A stretch of DNA of 6,862 nt from Flavobacterium sp. (GTDB lineage: Bacteria > Bacteroidota > Bacteroidia > Flavobacteriales > Flavobacteriaceae), in NCBI GenBank assembly GCA_030151565.1, contig JASLDM010000123.1, forward strand, positions 1 through 6,862, in the 5' to 3' direction. The notes below the pieces were generated by a model. The model saw only the letters and a program-made list of their open reading frames with translations, was not told the DNA's origin and made no database searches. The position numbers and the translations under genes are program-made. Below, in pieces: positions 1-6,179 of the stretch; the stretch's first letter is position 1, and each line of letters begins with the position of its first letter.

Positions 1-471
1 GATTAAAATACTATTCCCCTTTTCATCGACACGCAAACCTCCGTATTTAGCGGCTTCAAACTTTTCCGCTTGCCCTTCTTGAAAAAAATACGATTCCGCG
101 CCGATATGAATACGCCAATCTGGTTTGAAATATTTAATCGCGAGCTCCTTGGCTTCAATTGGAGCAAAAGTTTCTTGCAAACGAACGCTTTGCCCTACCC
201 CCAAAGAGTCTAAGGTCAACACAACAAAGCCTCTTTTGGAAATTTCTGGAGTTTCTGTTTCAAAAAAAGAATTGGAATTGGAATTGCTTATCGCATAATT
301 AAGACGCATATAATCGCCTTGCATCAAGGAACGGGGATCTACAGGGGCAAGTTCTAATAGCACAAGCGTTCCTTCTTTCAATGTTTTCTCTTTAGCTTGT
401 ACAGCAAGAATAAAAAACAAGGCAATACCTACAAGGTTTGCTAAGATTATTAAATTTCTATATTTCTTCAT
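1..471 (-). CDS. GDYXXLXY domain protein, membrane-anchored (3' end beyond window)
   Basis: The frame opens at an ATG at 471 and stays open for 157 codons to the left edge, so the C-terminus is missing. Residues 7-25 are a hydrophobic N-terminal segment preceded by basic residues (MKKYR), read as a signal anchor with the rest in the periplasm. The family signature is present as GDYMRLNY at residues 52-59, which names the family. Family members are usually a little under 200 residues, and the YGGLRVDEKGN stretch at residues 143-153 resembles what normally lies near the end, so I infer only a short piece is lost. The start overlaps the end of the DUF4401 gene by 14 bases, which suggests translational coupling. 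Residues 62-68 are an Ser-Asn repeat coded by a hexanucleotide repeat. The biochemical function is unknown; the association with DUF2157 and DUF4401 proteins is known from other genomes. Confidence 0.88.
   Translation of the reverse strand, partial: MKKYRNLIILANLVGIALFFILAVQAKEKTLKEGTLVLLELAPVDPRSLMQGDYMRLNYAISNSNSNSFFETETPEISKRGFVVLTLDSLGVGQSVRLQETFAPIEAKELAIKYFKPDWRIHIGAESYFFQEGQAEKFEAAKYGGLRVDEKGNSILI
269..286. repeat. Three tandem copies of GAATTG inside the GDYXXLXY gene
   Basis: Three perfect head-to-tail copies of the hexamer GAATTG lie in frame and encode alternating Ser and Asn just after the GDYXXLXY motif (about residues 62-68). A gain or loss of one unit would add or remove two residues without shifting the frame. 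Confidence 0.8.
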
Positions 472-1552
472 CACGACTCATTTTTTTAGATACCAATGCG
501 TAAACAACCAACAATACCCCTCCTGTTCCCATTAATAACAATGATTTTGTCAATAGACTCAAATCGAGATCATAATAAAAACGAGTGATGGAATAAATAA
601 AAAACAACAAAGAAAGTACGATCCCTGTTTTATACAACGAGCGAAAGCTTAAAACAAGTAATAAAAAAGAGATTGAAACCCCAGGCATCCACAAGGTAGG
701 TACAAAACAAAAAATGCCTAAAACAAGTAATACCCATTGGTTTTTACGACTCACTAGATGCGCTTCCATCAATTGATAAAAGGTGTAAATCAGCACCAGT
801 ACAGCTACAAATGAAGCTAGCTTTAACGGAGTAATAAAAGAAATGTTTACAAAATCATTATTATATAAAAGAAATGAATCAAAATAATTAGATCCCAGAA
901 TGATACAGCTAAACAATCCCAATCGGATAGGATTGTATCCTTCAACCCAAAAAGAACCACTCGCCAATACTTTCGCTTCCTTTAAAAACATAAAACTTGC
1001 AACAAGTATCAAGAAACTAAGATATATTCCTTTTACATAATAGTAATTAAAAAACTCGGTTAAAAAGAAATATAAAGCTATTATCAAACTTAACGTTGCT
1101 AAAAAGGATAAGATATAATTTCTGAAAAAAAACAGGGTTGCTCCCGCTAAGACCATAACATAGAGGCTCGAAACTGCAAGGTTCCGAATATCTAAAGTAT
1201 TTAATGCAAAGAAAAGAAACACATAACTCATCAAGAATAATACTACGGAAGCTGTTTCAAGGCTTACACTATTGTATTTTTTATTGATCCATAGTGCCAA
1301 TCCCCAACTCAGTACCATTAAGACAAAATCAACAGCAGTTGATTTCAATAAATTCAAGCTAAAAAGTGTAACTAAAAACAAAAGACAACTCACAACGCCT
1401 CCTACAAGAGCCAGTAATTTTACAGCAAAGGACACTTCTTTTTTATCATAATTTTTCTTAGCCATTTCAATTGCAGCGCTATCTACGTGAACGCCTTGAG
1501 CTTCTAAAGAAACACAAACCTCATCTAAAACGGTGTTGTTATTGCTTTTCAT
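458..1552 (-). CDS. DUF4401 family polytopic membrane protein
   Basis: This 364-residue protein has a cytosol-like N-terminal region of about 40 residues followed by roughly 11-12 hydrophobic segments (approximately 43-65, 73-89, 99-117, 126-142, 146-164, 173-190, 208-222, 241-261, 271-302, 308-322 and 334-355). It is therefore an integral inner-membrane protein. The C-terminal FYYDLDLSLLTKS motif with a following LLLMGTGG (residues 325-345) is the pattern I associate with DUF4401. It starts at an ATG at 1552, inside the last codons of the DUF2157 gene (14-base overlap), and its own last codons contain the start of the GDYXXLXY gene. No catalytic motif is visible and the function is unknown. 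The family call rests on motif recall and on the neighbours, which are the usual partners. The gene is intact. Confidence 0.85.
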   Translation of the reverse strand: MKSNNNTVLDEVCVSLEAQGVHVDSAAIEMAKKNYDKKEVSFAVKLLALVGGVVSCLLFLVTLFSLNLLKSTAVDFVLMVLSWGLALWINKKYNSVSLETASVVLFLMSYVFLFFALNTLDIRNLAVSSLYVMVLAGATLFFFRNYILSFLATLSLIIALYFFLTEFFNYYYVKGIYLSFLILVASFMFLKEAKVLASGSFWVEGYNPIRLGLFSCIILGSNYFDSFLLYNNDFVNISFITPLKLASFVAVLVLIYTFYQLMEAHLVSRKNQWVLLVLGIFCFVPTLWMPGVSISFLLLVLSFRSLYKTGIVLSLLFFIYSITRFYYDLDLSLLTKSLLLMGTGGVLLVVYALVSKKMSRDEEI

Positions 1553-2537
1553 TTTGCCACTTTTTTTGAAGATTATTAATTCCTATAACTTGAAGTGTCG
1601 CTAAGACCAATACCACAATACCGATCAAGAAGAATCCATCTATATCAAGCTCCATAACCCGAATTAAGAAACACGTAAAAATAGTACTTAGCCCTACAGG
1701 AACAATAGCAACAGGAAAAACGTTACGCTGCTTAAGTCCATAAATTACAAAGCCTGCAAAAAGTAAAAGTCCTAGTACGATAAACAAACCAGAATAGGCA
1801 TAATGCTCATTATTACGACTTCCTATGGTTTGAAAAACCTTAAAGCAACCACCAATAGTTACAATTAATACCAAAGCACTCTCTAGAACAATAGTATACC
1901 AAACGGGCACTTGAAACCCTTTTTTATAGAACGCGAATACTTGTGGTAAAACCAAGCCTATGCCATTTACAAGAAGCAATTGAATACCTAAGGGGTAAGG
2001 TTCTTCTCCAGGTGTAACTTGTAAAAAATACAAGATCAAAACCGTATTGGCCAAAAGAGCGTACAACAACCATAAGGGCGGAAACTTGGTAAACAAACTC
2101 CATAAAGAAACAGCTAAAAACCAAGTTAAAAACAAATCGTAAGCATTGGCTCCAGTTTGATATACTTGACCAAAAACGGCAAATAAAACCCCTACTAAAA
2201 CGGCTGATGCAGTTAGTAAAATATTTTTATATAATGTGGCCATACGCATATATACCGCTGTAAGTGTAGAACCAATAATAAGTCCACCGAGTAAAGCGAA
2301 TTTGGCAAACTTAGGCAAGTCATCCCAGTTATAGGCAAAGAAAAAGACCAAGCCCGAAAGCGTAAGTCCTAATCCAAAAACAACAAAAAACAACTTAATA
2401 AACTGATCCCAAGCAGCTTTATCCGCGTATTTATGCTCTTTTAAAACACGCTCAAGTGCTGGAGCATCCATAGCGGTGTGTTCGAGCAACAACGCTACAT
2501 CACGCAGAGGTAACCCTTTCTTTATTTTATTCTCCAT
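1539..2537 (-). CDS. DUF2157 family polytopic membrane protein
   Basis: This 332-residue protein begins with a soluble helical segment of about 45 residues (including EHTAMDAPALERVLKEH at 19-35). About ten membrane segments follow (roughly 46-68, 75-98, 104-124, 133-150, 153-172, 184-204, 212-230, 248-266, 272-292 and 300-320). Two conserved-looking motifs support DUF2157: FFAYNWDDLPKFAKFALL at residues 66-83, between the first two membrane segments, and FGQVYQTGANAYDLF at 122-136. The start at 2537 lies 28 bases after the stop of the DUF4026 gene, with no terminator between, so co-transcription is likely. No clear Shine-Dalgarno sequence is seen, which is normal in Bacteroidota. The molecular role is unknown; it presumably forms a complex with the DUF4401 and GDYXXLXY products. 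Confidence 0.88.
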   Translation of the reverse strand: MENKIKKGLPLRDVALLLEHTAMDAPALERVLKEHKYADKAAWDQFIKLFFVVFGLGLTLSGLVFFFAYNWDDLPKFAKFALLGGLIIGSTLTAVYMRMATLYKNILLTASAVLVGVLFAVFGQVYQTGANAYDLFLTWFLAVSLWSLFTKFPPLWLLYALLANTVLILYFLQVTPGEEPYPLGIQLLLVNGIGLVLPQVFAFYKKGFQVPVWYTIVLESALVLIVTIGGCFKVFQTIGSRNNEHYAYSGLFIVLGLLLFAGFVIYGLKQRNVFPVAIVPVGLSTIFTCFLIRVMELDIDGFFLIGIVVLVLATLQVIGINNLQKKWQNEKQ

Positions 2538-2565
2538 ATTTAGTCATCGTTAGATGCAATTGTTT

Positions 2566-3921
2566 TTACAAATACAATTCGTAGATCGTATCTGCTGTAT
2601 AACTTCCCTCAGGACCATAAATAATCCAATCCGTTAAATCGGACAATTCATACATATTTATATCACCTTCATTAAGATCTTTAATCCAATAAGGTTGATT
2701 TAATAAAACGCCTGTAATAGCTGTGTCTTTTGCACTTATTAGCTCAAACCACAAATGCTCTCTTTGGCTATCATTTTCTGCATCATCAACCACTACGCCT
2801 ATTTTGACTAAAAAACGCCATTCTTCATCACTTTTTTCTTGCTTTTGAAATATTGATGTAAAAAATGAGGTCTTTTTAGAAGGTGCTTTGTGAACGTCAA
2901 ACAAGCGTTTAAACAAATCAAAACGTTCAATAGCAAGCGCACTCATACGTGCCGTTTCTTCGTTAGTGATAAAATAGATAGGATTGTCTTGGAGGGTTTT
3001 CACATACAATTCAGGCGATATCAACCGATCATTCTCAACGGCAAACAATACTCCTGAAGGTCCTCCGTGAATATTCAATTCATTATTTTCGTCTAATCGG
3101 TCAGGCAATCCACCAATAGATAAGCTTTCAAAATACTCCAAAGCTTTTTCCCAACGTACCCAACATAAATTTAATCCCGTACCATCATAGCCAACTTCAA
3201 AAGTCTCTTCTTCTGGTATTAAATCTCCCAATAACTTCTTCACCACAATAGTCATCATTGTAGCAATATCTTGTGCTCCATTTTGCAGGTCCAACACTTC
3301 AAATTCAACCATTCCACAACGATGCAATCCGTGGGTATGAAGCCAATAGCGTTGTTGCTCACCTTCACCCTCATAAACGGCGTGAATCGTAAATAAATAA
3401 TCTGGTGAAGGCGGTACATCAGATGCAGCCGACATACGCAACCAATGTCCAGAAAGGAGTTGTAAAGATGAAAAATCAATTGCAATACTTGATTGAGGTA
3501 CAAAAAGATTTAGCAACTTTAATTGGATCAAGAAAGAATCTGTCAGCGACTCAGGATCAAAGTACATCGTAATTTCAAGATACTCTTTAGCAGCGATTGC
3601 CAAATCTAGTTCCTCTTCCCCTACGCGATTAGCAAATCCAAACTCATTTAAGTTAATTTCATTTCTACAAACATATAAATTGAAATTAATGTCTGCATCC
3701 CATATTTTAACCGTAACGGCAGCAGCTAAAGAAACAAAGTCAGATTCTTCTTCAGCATTTCGCTCAAAAGATACAACTTCAAAGTCTGAACTATCGTTAA
3801 AGACATTTTTCAAATAGGTTTCAGAAAAATCAAAATCAGGTGTTGCAGGTAATACGCCCATAGTTGACGGTAATTGCCCTTCTCCTTCTGCTATTAAATT
3901 ATAGATATCATTGTTGTCCAT
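2566..3921 (-). CDS. DUF4026-type soluble protein with DUF2314-like C-terminus
   Basis: This 451-residue acidic protein has no signal peptide or membrane segment, so it is predicted cytosolic. The central motif WLHTHGLHRCG (residues 193-203) followed by an acidic FEVLDL is the pattern I associate with DUF4026. The C-terminal part (about 367-436) has REHLWFELI, a GVLLNQPYWIKDLNEGD stretch (404-420) and a closing DLTDWIIYG, which resembles the small DUF2314 domain. A serine/lysine-rich linker at about 346-366 separates the two. I see no catalytic motif and do not assign a function. The start ATG at 3921 is 28 bases downstream of a TAnnTTTG-type box, making this the first gene of the operon that continues into the DUF2157, DUF4401 and GDYXXLXY genes. 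The open frame is solid; the family names are from memory and less certain. Confidence 0.78.
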   Translation of the reverse strand: MDNNDIYNLIAEGEGQLPSTMGVLPATPDFDFSETYLKNVFNDSSDFEVVSFERNAEEESDFVSLAAAVTVKIWDADINFNLYVCRNEINLNEFGFANRVGEEELDLAIAAKEYLEITMYFDPESLTDSFLIQLKLLNLFVPQSSIAIDFSSLQLLSGHWLRMSAASDVPPSPDYLFTIHAVYEGEGEQQRYWLHTHGLHRCGMVEFEVLDLQNGAQDIATMMTIVVKKLLGDLIPEEETFEVGYDGTGLNLCWVRWEKALEYFESLSIGGLPDRLDENNELNIHGGPSGVLFAVENDRLISPELYVKTLQDNPIYFITNEETARMSALAIERFDLFKRLFDVHKAPSKKTSFFTSIFQKQEKSDEEWRFLVKIGVVVDDAENDSQREHLWFELISAKDTAITGVLLNQPYWIKDLNEGDINMYELSDLTDWIIYGPEGSYTADTIYELYL

Positions 3922-3949
3922 AAATACTATTTTTCAAATCAATATAATT

Positions 3950-3957
3950 CAAATATA
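3950..3957 (-). promoter_or_regulatory. Probable -7 box (TATATTTG) for the DUF4026-DUF2157-DUF4401-GDYXXLXY operon
   Basis: On the minus strand this reads TATATTTG, a full match to the Bacteroidota TAnnTTTG -7 element. It would give a short leader of roughly 20 bases before the ATG at 3921. No TTG -33 element is visible at the usual 17-23 base spacing, so the call rests on the -7 box and its position. Confidence 0.45.
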
Positions 3958-4083
3958 AAGCATCTAAGGGTTTCTATTACTATCTTATTCTTATTTTCTT
4001 AATGTATAAAGCAATTCTTTCAACGAGTTACTGCAATTAAATAAAAGAAACTAGCCCGTAGCTAAAGGTCTTTAGTATTAAAA

Positions 4084-4104
4084 ATAAAGCAGTATTCGCT
4101 TTAT
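4084..4104 (-). terminator. Second hairpin, possible backup terminator
   Basis: ATAAAGC and GCTTTAT form a perfect 7-base-pair stem with a 7-base loop. On the minus strand the 3' arm runs into a T-rich tail (ATTTTTAATA). It lies about 20 bases beyond the stronger hairpin that follows the 4165-5946 gene, so it could catch read-through before the next operon. The stem is AT-rich and weak. Confidence 0.35.
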
Positions 4105-4121
4105 AAAAAAAATGCTAACAC

Positions 4122-4159
4122 AAAAAAAGGTCTTATTCCTTACTGAAACAAGACCTTTT
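4122..4159 (-). terminator. Rho-independent terminator of the barrel-protein gene
   Basis: AAAAGGTCTT and AAGACCTTTT form a perfect 10-base-pair stem (4150-4159 with 4125-4134) around a 15-base loop. In the minus-strand transcript the 3' arm continues as a run of seven T residues. It begins only six bases after the stop codon at 4165, the expected place for an intrinsic terminator. The opposite strand also ends in a T-rich stretch, so weak bidirectional activity is possible. Confidence 0.8.
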
Positions 4160-4164
4160 AGTTT

Positions 4165-5946
4165 TTAGATAATTTGAGCTTCTATCTGATTTAACTCTTC
4201 AAGAATACGTGATTTATCCTCTATAAAGAAAGAGGTGTCTAAAGCAAAAAGCTTTTTATAATAAGTTATTCCTTCTAAAATATTAGCTTGAAGCTTCTGT
4301 AGCTTCTTTGCTTTCAAAGGTGTTGTTTCTAGAGCTGTCGTTTCTTTCTCTTTTTGAAAGTGATCGCGATACATTCTGAGTTCCTTGATTAAGAAGTTAG
4401 GACGTATGCTCGAGTGCATCACATTGGCACGACCATAAATATGTCCTACCATTTGGTTCAAAGAAACCTCTTCTGAAAAATAGGCAATATTCGGTCCTGG
4501 ACAAATAACTACCCCTTGTGCCTCGCCTTTAATAGGCAATTCGTGTTCTAAAAAAGAAGCGTTTGCCAAACCGATACACAAACACGCTTTCTCGGTTATT
4601 TTATCAAATTGCTTCTTGTACTCCGTTTCAGATAGATTTTCCCGTGTTACATCTAAGGCATTCAGTTGCATTTGTTGGTATTTTCGAGATGCAGTACACA
4701 ATCCTTGTGCATCAACAGATTTATCTAAGGCTAAATACTTTCGCGGACAAGAGCTACCTACTTTATCACTTAAGACACGTGCAGCACGCAAGGCTTCATT
4801 TGTAGTTCCTCTAACATTATTAAAAGGCACACCCAAAGGAGAAATATCGCTTAAATACAAATCAGCTTCCCCTGCTTGCGCTAATAAATTTCTAGTTTTA
4901 GCATCTACAGAAGTAGCTTCTGGAACCAATAAAAAAGGCGATCCCCATCCTACAGAATCCACTTCATATTGTGAAAGCAAAAACTGATGTTCTTTAGCAG
5001 TACCAACACCACCTTGAGCGGTAATTTTTAATGCTAATGGAGCTGTAGGAACACACTTCTCTTTTTGCGCTAAGGCTTTACACATTAAATCGTGCGTAGA
5101 GGCAATTAGTTCTTCTTTTCGGGCTTTAAACTCTTCTAAAATAGGTCCTAATAGATACCCTTCAGTAGCAAAAGCGTGCCCGCCGCAATTCAATCCAGAC
5201 TCTATACGGTATTCCGAAACCCAAAGTCCTTTCTTGGCAAGAAAATTCCCTTGAATTAATGCAGATCGAAAATCACTTACTTTCAAGATAATTTTCTTTT
5301 GAAGCTGCTGTTGTGCATCGGGATAAAACCCTTCAAATTGTTCAAAATAGCTAAACAAACGCGGATTCATTCCTGCCGACAACACAACCGAAGATTGTAA
5401 TTCACTGGCTGCAAAACCACGTAAAGCAGCGTGTGCATCATTAAACTCCACTGGTAATGGTGTGTTTTTATCAAAATTATCACGATCTACTTTCGTCATA
5501 ATATTCACATCGATTTCACCCGGTTTCAGATACGCATCTAGGGTTGTTTTCAACTTGTCGATACAGAAATTATCTTGAAGATATAATTGCAAGTCTTCAC
5601 GTATTTGTGAGGCCTCTGGCAATAGCTCCATATACTGCGAGATAGCCTTCTTACTTTCTAGTAGGTCGGTTTTTAGCTGCTGAAACTTCTTTTTTACAAT
5701 AGTATCTACTGTATTGAGGTAAGCGGTAATTCGCTTGGCTCTAAAGTCTTCTACTTTTTTACCGATTTCCTGATAAGGCAATTCGAATTTTTCGCTATAA
5801 AAACGATTCATCCGCTCGATTAATTCATCATCCATCACAGAGATTACAGATGAAATTCCATATTGAGCCACGCGAATTGGACTATCAATGGTATAAGCTA
5901 ACCCCATCACCGGAATGTGAAAGGAGTGCATTGATTTAGTTTTCAT
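4165..5946 (-). CDS. Nitronate monooxygenase-like FMN barrel protein with helical insertion and Cys-rich C-terminal extension
   Basis: This 593-residue soluble protein has strand motifs of the nitronate monooxygenase/2-nitropropane dioxygenase barrel in the right order. They are IPVMGLAYTIDSPIRVAQYG (11-30), IDVNIMTK (145-152), SSVVLSAGMNPRLFSYF (185-201), ILKVSDFRSALI (220-231), GLNCGGHAF (251-259, H257 at the site of the family's active-site His), ITAQGGVGT (308-316) and VGWGSPFL (332-339). The last two match the family's FMN-phosphate-binding region. Family members are usually 320-370 residues; here a helical, charged stretch (about 40-140) sits after the first unit, and about 250 residues follow the barrel. 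The extension holds C400, C417, C455, C457 and C482, which could bind metal or Fe-S. I chose the ATG at 5946; the frame could also start at a TTG at 5964, but that is less likely. It appears monocistronic, with its own -7 box and terminator. The substrate is unknown, and a flavin-dependent oxidoreductase is an inference. A PfaD-like enoyl reductase is another possibility. Confidence 0.72.
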   Translation of the reverse strand: MKTKSMHSFHIPVMGLAYTIDSPIRVAQYGISSVISVMDDELIERMNRFYSEKFELPYQEIGKKVEDFRAKRITAYLNTVDTIVKKKFQQLKTDLLESKKAISQYMELLPEASQIREDLQLYLQDNFCIDKLKTTLDAYLKPGEIDVNIMTKVDRDNFDKNTPLPVEFNDAHAALRGFAASELQSSVVLSAGMNPRLFSYFEQFEGFYPDAQQQLQKKIILKVSDFRSALIQGNFLAKKGLWVSEYRIESGLNCGGHAFATEGYLLGPILEEFKARKEELIASTHDLMCKALAQKEKCVPTAPLALKITAQGGVGTAKEHQFLLSQYEVDSVGWGSPFLLVPEATSVDAKTRNLLAQAGEADLYLSDISPLGVPFNNVRGTTNEALRAARVLSDKVGSSCPRKYLALDKSVDAQGLCTASRKYQQMQLNALDVTRENLSETEYKKQFDKITEKACLCIGLANASFLEHELPIKGEAQGVVICPGPNIAYFSEEVSLNQMVGHIYGRANVMHSSIRPNFLIKELRMYRDHFQKEKETTALETTPLKAKKLQKLQANILEGITYYKKLFALDTSFFIEDKSRILEELNQIEAQII

Positions 5947-6179
5947 ACTTTGTTTATTTATCAAAAAGAAACAAACCTAAATCTTTCGCTTTTCTTATTT
6001 GATGATAAAAATCATATTTAACAAAATAATCCAAATGAATTCCAAGAGCCGAAGTAACGTTTTTAAAATATTTCGAGAATTTTATTAGGTTTTTAATAAT
6101 TCTATATTAATAAAACATACAATATGCGAAAGATTGTAATTAAGGTTGTCTTTGAATTCTTAATTTTAAAAGCCTATTT
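5947..6179. other. Divergent intergenic region
   Basis: This 233-base AT-rich stretch separates the two divergently read genes at 5946 and 6180. It contains the minus-strand -7 box described separately, a short dyad at 6002-6015 (ATGAT, four A, ATCAT) and an AT-only dyad at 6093-6110 (TTAATA, six bases, TATTAA). For the plus-strand gene I find only imperfect -7 matches (TAGGTTTT at 6086-6093 and TGTCTTTG at 6147-6154), neither with a -33 TTG at good spacing, so its promoter is not resolved. A 19-codon open frame at 6124-6183 runs into the next gene's start. Confidence 0.65.
5972..5979 (-). promoter_or_regulatory. Probable -7 box (TAGGTTTG) for the barrel-protein gene
   Basis: On the minus strand this reads TAGGTTTG, matching TAnnTTTG exactly, 25 bases before the ATG at 5946. 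With initiation a few bases downstream the leader would be about 20 bases, and a TTG start at 5964 would lie almost at the transcription start, which supports the ATG. No -33 TTG is seen at normal spacing. Confidence 0.45.

Larger units (their letters stand above)
3922..4164. other. Non-coding region between two minus-strand transcription units
   Basis: This AT-rich 243-base gap holds the likely promoter of the operon to its left and the terminator hairpins of the gene to its right. It also contains a short palindrome at 4062-4075 (CTAAAG, two bases, CTTTAG) that might be an operator or part of the termination zone. No open frame of note and no recognisable structured RNA was found. Confidence 0.7.

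Noticed and set aside
652..731. Repeated AAAACAAGTAATA sequence (about 652-664 and 719-731)
   Set aside because: Both copies encode similar Leu/Val-rich membrane residues in the DUF4401 gene; chance from biased codons in membrane segments explains them.
1924..2124. 66-codon open frame inside the DUF2157 gene
   Set aside because: It overlaps a gene with clear family motifs and membrane segments in another frame and shows no protein-like features of its own.
3255..3503. 82-codon open frame inside the DUF4026 gene
   Set aside because: It is entirely within a coding region in another frame, with no conserved motif or plausible start signal.
4563..4987. Two plus-strand open frames of 80 and 123 codons
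   Set aside because: They lie antisense inside the well-supported barrel-protein gene and have no recognisable motif or promoter; they are by-products of its codon use.
5947..5964. Upstream TTG start adding six residues to the barrel protein
   Set aside because: The ATG at 5946 is preferred, since the predicted transcript would begin almost at the TTG and the extra residues (INKQS) add no conserved sequence.
6002..6110. AT-rich dyads in the divergent region as operators or an origin
   Set aside because: Stems are only 5-6 base pairs of almost pure A/T, expected by chance in this composition; no repeated iterons or DnaA-box-like sequence was seen.
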